Source of the DNA: Nematopogon swammerdamellus
Taxonomy: Eukaryota > Arthropoda > Insecta > Lepidoptera > Adelidae
Assembly (NCBI GenBank): GCA_946902875.1
Contig: OX336338.1
Location: 6,315,971 to 6,379,970, forward strand
Length of the DNA stretch: 64,000 nt
Direction: 5' to 3'
Shown here: positions 1 to 10,930 of the stretch, piece after piece
Layout of the letters: every line of letters begins with the position of its first letter
Numbering within the stretch: position 1 is the first letter of the stretch
Notes under the pieces: model-generated
Told to the model about the DNA's origin: nothing
Database searches by the model: none
The model's input: the letters and a program-made list of their open reading frames with translations, nothing else
Position numbers and translations under genes: made by a program

Positions 1-6
1 AAAACC

Positions 7-139
7 GCGTCCCCTGCGAATGTTTTTTTTTTTCAAAACATTACACAGAAACATCGAGACATTGGGGCGTGGCCATACATATTTTTATGAAAACAAATGT
101 TTTTGTGTAATGTTTCGAAAAAACATGCGCAGGAGACGC
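7..139. mobile_element. Short inverted-repeat element
   Basis: Outer arms GCGTCCCCTGCG and CGCAGGAGACGC with further complementarity through AAACATTACACA on both sides. Looks like a MITE; no clear target duplication. Confidence 0.6.
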
Positions 140-1139
140 TGCTTTACCTAGACACTGTGCGCGTATCTAATATAGACAAGTTTAAAACCATAAGGAGCTA
201 ACCAGACAATAAATTACATCGATAAATTATACATTTCTAAACATCTACGAAAAACCCCAGAGTTTTGTCAAAATATCTAAAATTGAACAAAATCCATATT
301 TAAAATAAAATAAAACTATAGAAATTAAAATAAAACATAAAAAAAATAATATCATACCTATCATTAAAATAAATATTAACAAGAAGAAAGATTACTACTT
401 CTGATGTGATGAATCATGTGATGATACACACTAAATGTTATAACTCTTCTTCTAAAATGTTACGGACAGTAATCGGTATAAGCCTCTAGAAAGGCTTCAC
501 GAAACCTAAAAAGTAAGAACTAAACAAATTAAACTCATGGGATATACCGCAAGCCCAAATACGCATTGAAATTAATTACGATTCGAAGTGATACTCTCCG
601 ACGAACTTGGTTAAGGGTATAACGACGCCACTGTGATCTGACATTATATCAAAAGTAAATTAATAAAATATACTTAAATATAAATAACATCGCAATGTTA
701 CTATTTAACTGTTAAAAACCGGTCAAGCATGAGTAGGACCCGTTCACTCAGGGTTCCGTGGTTACCACATTGATTTGATTAAGTACCTATATAAAATTGA
801 TGTGATGTCCAAAATCGTACACTGCAAAACGTTCTATCGAACAATTGTTTACAAAATGCTAAGAGTATTTAGTACAAAATACTAGTAGTAAAATCAGCAA
901 TATTTCCTTTTACTTTATTTTTAACAGACAAAACTTAACAACGTCACTTAACAATCAGAGATACTTACTTCTCATATTTAACTTAATTTTTGACAGATAG
1001 GTACATTCCGATCCCGATGACATGCAACATGGAGCCTTAAAGCGTATTAGTAAGCATCCTCAGTGCTGACAGACCCCTCAGTGTGTAGGTGGAGGGTTCC
1101 ATTTTCAAATAAGTAAATTAACGTGAAATAGAATTAACT
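140..1139. other. AT-rich intergenic DNA
   Basis: About 70% A+T, no open frame of note, no repeat recognised apart from TAAAATAAA runs at 290-380. Confidence 0.5.
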
Positions 1140-1230
1140 TTCACCGCTCGGCGCGGCGGGAGCCGCTCGCCGTCCGCGGCCTGGAGAGGTGAGATTAGAG
1201 CGACTCAGTCAGATAATCTCAACGTGTATC
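1140..1230. promoter_or_regulatory. Small GC-rich island
   Basis: CpG-rich patch in AT-rich surroundings with CTGGAGAG|GTGAGATT, which resembles a splice donor on the plus strand. Could be a non-coding first exon; not supported further. The sequence from here to 2180 is otherwise unremarkable. Confidence 0.2.
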
Positions 1231-2188
1231 GCGCCAGTGTAATGGAGGGCTTGCCCGGGGGCTATTATTTAATTATAGATAGTGCAATCATATCAACTGG
1301 GGACATGCGGTGGGGATTTACTAGCCTGATATCTTTGTTTCCCCTTTTTATGATCTCGGAGGGTACCTACACGGCGCGCGTGATGGTGACGCGCCGCAAT
1401 GGACATTTCGCTTTTCAAATTAATTTCATTTCTGTGCGAGGATATAGGTACCTACTTTGAGACATCAACTTAAAAGTTGATTTTTAGTTTTTAGATCGTA
1501 TGAAAAAGAGTAGTCGCGGTAAGTATGCATAGTTATAATGGTGAGTTCCAAAACATGATAGAAAATTTCATTTAGATTTTTCACGATATATTTATTTTTT
1601 ATTTTCTTATAGTAATATTATGGCGAACATTGTAAGTATATCTCTTTACTAACAATTTTGTAGGTAGTAAGACAATGTGTGAGATGAGCAATCATACCGT
1701 CCAAGAGGGCATTCCTTCCGTGCCATTCCATTTTCCGTGAGAACTTTAAGACTATTCCTTTAGTTTTTCCTGTAAACTATAATAGAGACCCTGTATTCCC
1801 ATTTTCGTATATTTTTTCTTAAATATCTTTTAAACTATGCATTTTAAAATTATAAAAAATATTCCCATTGGCATGGGTGCGCTTTTTTAACTTTCTAGTT
1901 TTCCCCCCAAAAATTATCCCCAAAATCTAAATTAGTTTATTTTCGCTATACGTCCGCGATTGGGCCATCAAACTGTCTATATACATATAAAATTGTTCGT
2001 TCAGTAGATTCGGAAAAAATATAGCTGTAACAGACGGACACGAGAATGATCCTATAAGCGTTCTGTTTTTTCCTCTTTAGAGACACGGATGCTGTCCCTG
2101 TCCGTGTGCCGGAGCTTCATAATGCCTACTAGATAACCTAAACCTACCTCCTTAGGCCTCCAAGCCTTCGTTCCTTTAGACTTTAGAC

Positions 2189-2505
2189 CAGGGATGGGCA
2201 AACTACGGCCCGCGGGCCATCTCCGGCCCGGGAACGGTTGCATTCCGGCCCGCGACCATCGACCCAGAAGTGAATAAGTTTATTATACATTACTTTATAC
2301 ATTAAATAGTGTACTTGTTTACATTAATTATTAAATCTTTGTTCCTATTTTATAGATTACCTGCAATAAATATTAATTTCCCTATTTAATATTGCACCAG
2401 GTACACTGTACCTGATTCGAATATCTAATAGATATTCGAATCATGCCCCCCATAGATTATGTTTGTAAATATTGGCCAGCGTAGAAAAAAGTTTGCCCAT
2501 CCCTG
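2189..2505. mobile_element. hAT MITE with perfect 8-bp target duplication
   Basis: Terminal inverted repeats CAGGGATGGGCAAACT / AGTTTGCCCATCCCTG, flanked by CTTTAGAC at 2181-2188 and 2506-2513. Subterminal CGGCCCGCGGGCC and CCGGCCCG blocks. 317 bp, non-coding. Confidence 0.92.
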
Positions 2506-2513
2506 CTTTAGAC

Positions 2514-3274
2514 TATGCTTTACACAAAACAAAAGTAATTCGGTATGTTACGATATAGTTTAGTTAAGCATGTATTTCAAGTACGACTTTAAGCTACAAT
2601 CCGAGGTACTAACAGCATAACAAACCAACCTTTTTTACCAATTTAGCCTTTTACGTTTGTACCGTGTTACCAATTTTGCTATGAAACCCTTTATTCAGAG
2701 CATTAAAACATTAGCAGAATTTAGAGCATAATCCGCCTTTCCGCAATTGGGCCTAACATATGTAAGTACCTATCTCCACTTGAATGTATTTGAGTGTACC
2801 TACAGTTGCGTCGCTGCTGGCGACTGTAAGTATGTGGTGTTGGGTGTTAGTGGTGAGCAACGGCGCTGCTGCTTCGTGATACCATCGTGCGTTATCAATT
2901 AACTCGCTGACAGAACGACTACTGCCTACCGTCGTCGCGTCGTCGCCGCCGCCGACACCTTGGCATTGTCTCTTCTTCTCCCTCCCTATGCCCCCCGCCA
3001 CGTCTTCACACTCCTACGGTCTCCGCTCGATCAGTCGACCAATTTAGTCCTTTTTCCTGAATCCTTAAAAACCCGTTTTACATTTAAGAAAAGGTATCGC
3101 GAAATCATCGTGCAGGGACGCCGCCTAAAAATTGGGTTTGGGGGGGAAGGGGCTACAATTTTACTGTTCCATGTTTTTTTCGGCGCCAACCATAGCCAAC
3201 AAACACATGCAAAATGTGTTTATTGGTTAGGGACTGAGGTGCATTTCACACTATAATTTTATTGTTTCATGTGG
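2514..3274. other. Unassigned sequence with GTCGTCGCGTCGTCGCCG patch
   Basis: Includes a GC-rich stretch at 2920-3010. Bases 3171-3270 resemble 3496-3600 on the other side of a SINE (shared GAGGTGCATTTC and TTTATTGTTT blocks), an old local duplication. Confidence 0.3.
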
Positions 3275-3495
3275 TAGGTGGTAGGGTTTAACCCGCCCGG
3301 GTTGGTACCACCGCACTGAATGAAAGGTCGGTCGAAACGGCTATGTAAATAGTTTGTGTTTTCCGTCCAGTTCAGTGTAGCCGGCACGACCGAAGGGAAG
3401 CACTGACGTGGCACCAAGTTCATCCGGTGTTATGGGCTGACATCACGGATGTTGTATGTGATGTAGCCAACCGTGTCAGTATTCATAAAAAAAAA
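3275..3495 (+). mobile_element. SINE family A, headless copy
   Basis: Body of family A from TAGGTGGTAGGGTTTAACCC through GTTATGGGCTGACATCACGG to an A9 tail. Lacks the tRNA/5S-like head. Confidence 0.7.
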
Positions 3496-4255
3496 ATGTT
3501 TTTGCGGGCGCCTTCAGCGCCTAGAACAAGAAAGATTGTGTTTGTTGGTTGAGGTGCATTTCTATGTAGAAGTTTATTGTTTTCATAATCATGTGTATAT
3601 TTACTCCGCGCCGTTGCCGCCATGTGTACCCGGCCTCAAAATTTACTCTGTTCCTGTGCCGGGCTGGAAGTGTGCTCTGCCTCCCCTAAATCCAAACACT
3701 CCCGCCACCGACAGGGATGTCGTGGCGACGAACTTCAAGTCATTAAGAAAATAAGGTTTTAGTTATTGGTTAGATGATGTTAATTATTTATTAAGAATGT
3801 AAAACCGTCAAGTCAATGGTTTTACGACGAATTTTCGTAAATGTTAATCGGCTTTATCATTTTCATCCTCAATCGACCGATTTATCCGCCAACGCGACGC
3901 GTACGAGTTCAGAAAGTTCGACAATGGCCACCTTACTTTTTTCAAAGCGATTTTTTTGTACCCGCGTTCATTCGGTCCGTGTAGCTACTCGCGGCTTGGG
4001 TGTCATGTCGGCAGCTATCAAGCCGGCCGCCCGCGATGAGATCAACGCTGATAACTAAAAAAAAAAAAGATCACGGACGAATCTTAACACTGAATTAAAA
4101 TTTTTTGGACAAGAAATCGATAGCATCTCTTGTTTTATTATAAGGTCGTTTACTAAATAGGTAGTGAGATTTATTTAATGTACATTAGGTGCCTCTCTGA
4201 AGTCAGCAATTTATAGATACAAACAATGTCAGATTTCTTACTTCCTGTATTTCTT
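3496..4255. other. Unassigned; short open frames not supported as genes
   Basis: Open frames at 3473-3754 and 3816-4058 have no recognisable domain, no clear splice sites and start inside or beside a SINE. Confidence 0.3.
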
Positions 4256-4517
4256 CAAAGAAGGGTTGAAATTCTATAGGGTCTAAGTGCCGAAAAATCG
4301 CAAAGCATATATTTTTACGGAAATACAATCAATGTGCCAAGGCTAATAAATAACATACAAAAGAGTCTAAGTGCCTAGCTCCGCCCTACTACCACACAGA
4401 CGCTGTTAAAGCAAGGACCGGTCTATGTGCCACTATGCGTGCATTTTCAGTTTTTTTGTTATATCTCAACTTTAACTTTTAGGCACATAGACCCTTTAGA
4501 ATTTCAATCCTTCTTTG
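4256..4517. mobile_element. MITE with ~36-bp inverted repeats
   Basis: Left arm CAAAGAAGGGTTGAAATTCT... and right arm ...AGAATTTCAATCCTTCTTTG differ at three positions. Contains GGTCTAAGTGCC/GGCACATAGACC. Non-coding. Confidence 0.75.
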
Positions 4518-4649
4518 TCATAGTTCAATGAGTGATGCTTATGTACCGAATGTGTATGTACGAATAAGTAAGGATGTTTCAGTATCAGGCATTCGTAATA
4601 TTATTTTTATTCAAAATAAAATAAAAAACATGATCCCTATATCTACATA

Positions 4650-4909
4650 CTATTATTTATTGAAAAAGAACACATGTTTTTTTTATACACATTTTATATA
4701 TTTCGGCGAATGCCGTCTTCAGTAATTATGTATTATGATATGAATAAAATATTGTTTATTTACAAAAGTTTGTCATGGTACCATGACAAACTTTTGTAAA
4801 TAAACAATATTTTATTCATATCATAATACATAATTACTGAAGACGGCATTCGCCGAAATATATAAAATGTGTATAAAAAAAACATGTGTTCTTTTTCAAT
4901 AAATAATAG
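4650..4909. repeat. 260-bp perfect palindrome
   Basis: Arms of 130 bases are exact reverse complements with no spacer, centred on GGTACC (4777-4782). The sequence ATATCTACATAC occurs at the left edge (4639-4650) and again at 4968-4979. No coding content; the open frames here are mirror copies of each other. Either a very recent inverted duplication, a foldback element, or an assembly artefact. Confidence 0.9.
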
Positions 4910-4979
4910 AAGCACTAAAAAGTGATATGTATATTTTCTTATAATATAAAAATATAATAAATTCATTATATCTACATAC

Positions 4980-5759
4980 GTTTTTCGAATTTACCCTCAC
5001 AAAAATATACGCGCATCGAGAATTGTCTTTTAGATTTTAACAAAAAAATACAAACGACAAAGTTGCGAGTTTGCGAGGTTGTTCCTTCAATCGCCAGAAT
5101 TACCGCTTAAAATATTGATAGTCATTGTCATTGTTCGCACTAAAGATGACTTTAGAATTTCCTCGTCTCCCGCAATGCAGTTAGGGGGGAGGGTAGCTAA
5201 CTAACAAGCGCGACAAGGTTCTGCGTCGGGTAGCTATGTAGAGGTGTACGTACGTGAGATTGCGAGGCCAGCACAGCTAACAATAATAATTCACAAAAAG
5301 GCCGCTCGCTCCGCAGTTAACGTCGCCGGGCGTTCAGCGAGCTCCAGTGCCGCCGGGCCTGAAGGCGACATAATCAGCTGCGAAACTAAATTTAATGCTA
5401 ATAGCACTTTTTAAAATAAAACCTCCGGGCGGCCCCCGGCGCGTTTAGTGGCATTATTTAAAATAATTTTAATTATGTTCGAAGCAGATGACTCCAGCGT
5501 CCCCTCCTCTTTATTGTACCGCGGAACCATTGTCGTGCGCGTTACGGCCGCTCCCCCCCCCCCCCCCCCCCCCCCCCTCCCTGGCATCCGCCGTCCCGCC
5601 CGCAGGGTACAGCAGCGTACCCTGCCGCGGTCAGTACTTAATGGATCTCGGGATATAAGCGTGTTTTTTTTATCTGCGGCCAGGAAAAGAGTTAAATCCG
5701 CTCACATTTGCAGATGTAGTTAAAGGTTGTTGGGTTACAAGGCGTGTAATAGCTAATTA
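4980..5759. other. Single-copy stretch with GC-rich blocks and C25 run
   Basis: GCCGCTCGCTCCGCAG...GGGCGGCCCCCGGCGCG (5300-5445) and a homopolymer of about 25 C at 5553-5577. Possible regulatory DNA; nothing specific can be named. Confidence 0.25.
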
Positions 5760-7747
5760 TCTATACATATAATAAAATCGTAGAGGTAAGAAAGTCTGTA
5801 CATTGAATGTATTCGGAAAAAAACTAACCAGGGTGGCTTAAAATGAGATACTGAACATGTTGGAACAGTTTTTAAAATTTTTGTTTGTTTGTTTGTTTGT
5901 CTGTACGCGCATCACGCAAAAACCACTGAACGGAATTAGACGAAACTTTGTATAGTGGCAGTTTATATGCCGGGTTAACATAATACGTAAAAAAAATTAA
6001 CAAAAATAAAAAAAAATTAACAATTATAAACATTATTGCGCGTTTAAAATCACGTAGTCCAAAGTAAAGGTAAAAACAATTTTAAATGGCATGTTGACAA
6101 CGGAGAACTGTCATCTCGACGTGAGCTGGCCGGTGACAAATTTTTTGATAAATAAAAATAATAATTGAAAGTCGAAGTTATTTCGTTGTCATTGGTGCAA
6201 TAAAATTTATATATCTGTTGCCCGCGGCTTCGCTCGCGTGAAAATCGTATTTAAAAAAAAGAAAGTAAGTAACTAAAGACGGGCCCGAAGGCGGATCTGC
6301 GCTCACGTAAACGATATTCTTTCTCGATGAAAGTAACTAAGGGCGAGGCGAAAGGCGGAGCTGATTTCAGGAAGAAGAAAAACATTCTTGAAGAAAATAA
6401 GTAACTAAGGGCGAGGCCGAAGGCCAAGCTCTATTCTGGAAGACCATAAACCTTCTCGAAGAAATTAAGTAACTATGGGCGAGGCCGTAGGCCGAGCTGC
6501 GTTCAGGAAGAAGCTAAACCATCTTGAAGAAAGTAAGTAACTAAGGCGAGGCCGAAGGCCGAGCTACGTTCGGATAATTGAAAAACCATCTCGAAGAAAG
6601 CAAGTAACTATGGGCGAGGCCGAAGGCCGAGCTGCGTTCAGGAAGAAGCTAAACCATCTTGAAGAAAGTAAGCAACTAAGGCGAGGCCGAAGGCCGAGCT
6701 ACGTTCTGACAAATGATAAACCATCTCGAAGAAAGCAAGTAACTAAGGGCGAGGCCGAAGGCCGAGCTGCGTTCAGGAAGAAGCTAAACCATCTCGAATA
6801 AAGTTAATTAATATTAAGATTGAGTTAATTTAATTTAAATTTTATTGTAAAGTCCACGCTTCTAACGGCAAATATACCGTGCATCCTAAAACCTCGCGGT
6901 TATTCCCGGCTGGATGGCAAGAGGCCCGATGCTAGAGACCTTAGTGCCATGGACTAAGGGTAGTTCTGTGATGTGGGACGCCACTTTTGTTCTCACATTG
7001 GCTCCAAGTCACGTTAGGACATCTTCAAGAGCGGCTGGCGCGGCCGAGGCTGGGGCGGAGAGCCTCCAACGCAGCAAATATAGAAATATAATTAAAGATT
7101 TCGAATTTGTTGCGTTTGCGGTTGAAACCCTCGGTCCGTGGAGCAGTGAAGCCAAAAGAGGCTTGAGCTGGTTGACGCAACTGGTGTCCCGTCATCAAGA
7201 GCTTATGTACTTCATTCAAAGGGTAAGTCTTGCCATCCAGCGGGGTAATGCCGCAAGTGCTCTAAGAACATTTGAAAATGCCCGTTTTGATAGTTATTTT
7301 AATGTTTGTTAGGTAGGTTTAATTATTTAGTTATTAATATTACTTTTTTATTTATATGAAATAAATAGATTGAGTAAACGATATTATATTCTATCGAAGA
7401 AAGGAAGTCTTTAAGGGCGAGGCCCGAAGGCGGAAGAGGGTTTTTGGTTTACCTGAACGCAGCTCGGCCTTCGGCCTCGCACTTAGTTCCTTCCTTTCTT
7501 CCAGAAGGTTTGTCGTCTTCCTGAACGCAGCTCGGCCTTCGGCCTCGCCCTTACTTCCTTTATTTGAGAAAGGTTTATCGTTTACCTGAAAGCAGCTCGG
7601 CCTTCGGCCTCGCCCTTAGTTAGTTACTTTCTTTAAGAAGGTTTATCGATTACCTGAACGCAGCTCGGCCTTCGGCCTCGCCCTTAGTTACTTACATTCT
7701 TCTTTGGAATACGAATTTCACGCGAGCGGAGCCGCGGGCTCAGCTAG
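5760..7747 (+). mobile_element. Helitron copy 1 carrying a captured retroelement fragment
   Basis: Begins TCTATACATATAATAAAATC after an A and ends GCTCAGCTAG before a T, the TC...CTRR/A^T pattern of Helitrons; no target duplication. Inside: about nine GC-rich ~60-bp units in plus orientation (about 6280-6800), a central 480-bp captured fragment (about 6840-7312), then about five inverted units (7400-7700). No Rep/helicase, so non-autonomous. Nearly identical to 23818-26102. Confidence 0.85.
6842..7315 (+). pseudogene. Captured RT-associated C-terminal domain in Helitron copy 1
   Basis: From 6914 frame 2 stays open to 7312 and shows [36 protein letters not shown] and VSLAIQRGNAAS. From family memory this order is the C-terminus of a widespread retroelement-linked protein (KRPD...VPW...WDxT...LAPSH...ETLGxW...QRGNAAS), probably a PD-(D/E)XK-type nuclease tail. 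The KRPD codons (6919-6930) are in frame 1, cut off by a one-base insertion. There is no convincing own start. Confidence 0.6.
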
Positions 7748-7762
7748 TTTATTAATAAATGT

Positions 7763-8270
7763 TTTTTAGGGTTCCGTACCTCAAAAGAGGGAAAAAACGT
7801 AACCCTTATAGAATCACTTCGTTGTCCGTCTGTCTGCCTGGCTAGACCGTTTTGGTCGACCGTAAATGGGTACAGGTATCAAATTGGAATTAATATCAAA
7901 TACTAAGGACTATTTATGGTTCCTCGGAAGTGTACAAATTTAAGCTTCTAAGACAACGCAGCCACAAGATACGGCCATTTATGTCACATATTTTTCTACT
8001 GGCAAATCAAATCAAAATCAATATAGTACTTCCCGTTAACCTAGAATAATGAAATTTGGCAAAAATCTTGGCTTTTTTCACATTTATGTTTTTGGTGGGA
8101 TCTTAACTACAAGAAGCAATGGTTTGCCTGACAGTCAAACCATTGCTGTAGTATTTATTTAGGCGGTTCGTTATTTTCGAAAATACAATTTATTTGGTAA
8201 ACACGTAACACAAATAATATATGTGGTAGTACGGAACCCTCGGTGCGAGAGTCCGACTCGGCGGCTTTTA
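7763..8270 (+). repeat. Dispersed repeat E1 (GGTTCCGTA...TACGGAACC ends)
   Basis: Starts TTTAGGGTTCCGTACCTCAA and ends GTACGGAACCCTCGGTGCGAG plus GTCCGACTCGGCGG. The ends form an inverted repeat. About 500 bp, non-coding. Partial copies: 9118-9180, 11718-11870, 15652-15690. Confidence 0.65.
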
Positions 8271-9117
8271 GTTATTAGTGTCAGTGAATACTGACAAAAT
8301 ATACTGACAAATATTGAGTGTATTTTTTATGGAATTTTTGTATGATGTCTTCACTAAACTTGCTATATAATTAAAGATTCTTCATCTGTGAGTACTAGAT
8401 TTGTTTCAAGGGATACGAACCGTGACCCCCTCGTCAAACATTTGCCAACAAGCCTAATTGAATGTGCAGATTTTTCCCTTCTGAAACACCACGATAAAGA
8501 TGCTCTCTGTTCGTATTGTTTGTTGAGTGCTCTCGCAGGGGTCGCGGGAGTGGAAGGAAAAATTGTGAATGTATCGCGGGCTCGTGGTGAGCCCCCGCCA
8601 ACCATGTCACTCGATACATAAGTAGGCACAGTTTGTCTGGCGAGAGTGCGGGGGATCGGCACAGTAGCCAGATTTGAGGGAGCCAAGCCTTTTCTCAGAT
8701 CTTTTACACTTTTCCTTGATTTACTTTTATTGAATTTTCTTTGAGTCTCACAAATCACTAAACGAGTTGGATGCCTCCAGGGCAACACTACTGGTAGTGC
8801 AGCTTGGTAGTGCAGAGTGGAAGGAACGCAAGCTTCAAGCTTAAGCAGCTCCCATTATTACTTCATGGTTAATTTACATTAACTTTTAAGGTATGTTATA
8901 AAGTTGGTGGTCCCAACGTTGAACAATTTTATGTTATAAACAAAAAAAACCGCCGGGGGCGAGTCCCGTACCACCACAAATTTTTTTGGTATGTACTGGT
9001 ATTTACCAAAATAATTGTGTTTAAAAAATCTAGAAACACCTATATAAAAACTACAGCATTGGATTGACTGTTAGGCGTTCTTGTAGTAGTTAAAATATAG
9101 GTACAAAAATATGCTTT
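8271..9117. other. Unassigned; 141-codon minus open frame without domain
   Basis: The open frame at 8363-8788 shows no recognisable motif and has overlapping long frames on the other strand, so it is not called. Bases 8945-9000 hold a degraded E-type repeat end. Confidence 0.3.
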
Positions 9118-9180
9118 TAGGGTTCCGTACTTCAAAAGAGGAAAAAACGGAATGCTTATCTAATATAAGGGGGTAAAATA

Positions 9181-9944
9181 AGGAATGACAATTTGTATGG
9201 GAAGTGCGTCATTGTTGAAGTTACAAATATGGAAATTCGTGTTTAGGCTTCTGTTTATAAATAAAGGTCAGTTTTATTAGCGTTTTTGGATTAATTCATC
9301 CCTTAGAGGGAGGGAGGGAGGGGGAAGATGCGGAAGGGTGGAGGGAGGGAGAGGGGGTGGGAGAGAATACATTGCGTCGACTCAAATTAAGCATAACCTA
9401 GAACTTAAAAAAAAAATTACAACTTGTATGTAAGGAGAATGGAACAAGAAATTCTATATCAATCCCCTATTACATGGTTACAACTAGAACCTCATTATTT
9501 TTCTTAGACTCGTATAGCTGATAGTTGGTACAGATGATATTCGGATAGATCAAGTGAACCCTGTGCGTGTATAGTAGAGATATCCGGTTAGACGTGCGTA
9601 CTGCGGGGCGGGGCAGTGGGGCGGAGGAGGCGGGGGCGGGGGTGGGGGCGGCGCGAAGCACCCTGACTGTATGGCATGGCGGTGCGGTCGCGCGGCAGAC
9701 ATGCAGCACTCTATAAACAAGCCCTCTGTGCCACGCGTGTTTGCCTTCGTGTGATTTATAGGCTTCATCGGATTTAGCGCCACGCACTGACTTGCCCCCT
9801 CCGCCCCGCAGCGCCAGCGCTCGCCCGCGCCTTCGTGCTCCCACACTGACACCTAAGCATTACTTACGCAAGTTTGATGACATTCTACCTACCTACTTGT
9901 GTTTCACGGCAAACATTGCGGGAACTGCTACGCTAGCCGCCTAC
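9181..9944. other. G-rich and CpG-rich island in unassigned DNA
   Basis: GGGAGGGAGGGAGGGGG runs at 9305-9365 and a CpG-rich block at 9600-9845 (GGGGCGGGGCAGTGGGGCGG). Candidate promoter or first exon; open frames there follow from base bias. Confidence 0.25.
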
Positions 9945-10150
9945 AACCATACGGAAGCCTATTACTAAGCCTACGCCTTCTGTCTGTCTATCCGTCCGTC
10001 CGAGGGATGTATCTTTTGAAACGTGATAGGTAGACGGTTGAAATTTCAAAAAATATGTGTCATTATGGCGGATATGCCAACAAATAATAATATAATATAA
10101 AAATATAATATATAAAAAAGCAAAAAGTAAAAATTTAAGTGGGGTCTCCA
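9945..10150 (+). repeat. Dispersed repeat E2, left part
   Basis: ACGGAAGCCTATTACTAAGC, then GTCTGTCTATCCGTCCGTCC and TGTCATTATGGCGGATAT, typical of E2; right end replaced by a SINE. Confidence 0.6.
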
Positions 10151-10174
10151 TACAAGAAACGTCTTAAGAATCGA

Positions 10175-10408
10175 TTAGTTGTTCAGTGAGCGCGGTCAGT
10201 ACTTGGATGGGTGAACGCTCGACCGTTGGAGGCTGACCGTGGTTCGGATTCCACGTAAAACTGTAGGTCCCTTCCCTTTTCACCTTACTAGGTGGTAGAA
10301 TTTTATCCCGCCCGGATTGGTACCACCGCACTGATTGAAACGTCGGCCGAAACGGCTATGTAAATAGTTCGTGTTTTCCGTCCAGTTCAGGGTAGCCGAC
10401 ATGGAATG
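10175..10408 (+). mobile_element. SINE family A with 5S-like segment, 3' truncated
   Basis: GCGGTCAGTACTTGGATGGG (one change in GGGTGACCG) followed by GTGGTTCGGATTCCACG (box-B-like) and the family A body to GTTCAGGGTAGCCGAC. Confidence 0.7.
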
Positions 10409-10642
10409 AAGGGGTTTTTTTCACCTCTTAAATTTTCCTCCTCTGGTCTCGGTGCTACCAAACCCCTTGCAGTTAGAAACCAAAAATGTTTCGCATATAT
10501 ATTTGCCAAAGCGGTAAACTTCTGCAGATGACGAATATTTATGTTATACGTATATTAGAACTAATAATAAGTTTGTATATACTTGGTAGAGTTTCATACC
10601 GAACGCGTTTCATTCATCTCCTTTGGACGGTTATTTTCCGAT

Positions 10643-10930
10643 CGCTATATACCGACAATCGGGGTAATCAGAGTAAACGGTGTTGTACTCCAAAGTTCAA
10701 AATACAGCACAATACCGAACACCACGTTTCGCAAAGTACTCTACAAGCAATAACTATCAAGCAGCAAGTAAGGCACGAAGACACGCCTGCTGTATGAGAC
10801 GGTTGAAGGACAGGGTGGGAGGTGGCTATACTCTCGCCCTGTAGCACAGCGTCTTGTCGTTAACCCTTGGTAAATTTTAGAACATGCACGGGGAGAGATG
10901 CAGTGGGGATATTATTTTTAAGTAACGGTC
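10643..10930 (-). repeat. Dispersed repeat B
   Basis: Reverse orientation of the CTGCATCTCTCCCCGTGCAT...GTCGGGATACAGCG repeat. Seven further copies in the window at 12370, 15705, 17027, 33915, 39012, 48478 and 50305. No coding capacity; class unknown. Confidence 0.6.

Noticed and set aside
5448..5723. Proline-rich 91-residue protein
   Set aside because: The proline run is a C25 homopolymer whose length varies readily; no domain or splice context.
6914..7312. A novel 132-residue host protein
   Set aside because: It is Helitron cargo with a duplicate at 25.3 kb; its start is created by a frameshift and its C-terminus resembles retroelement proteins.
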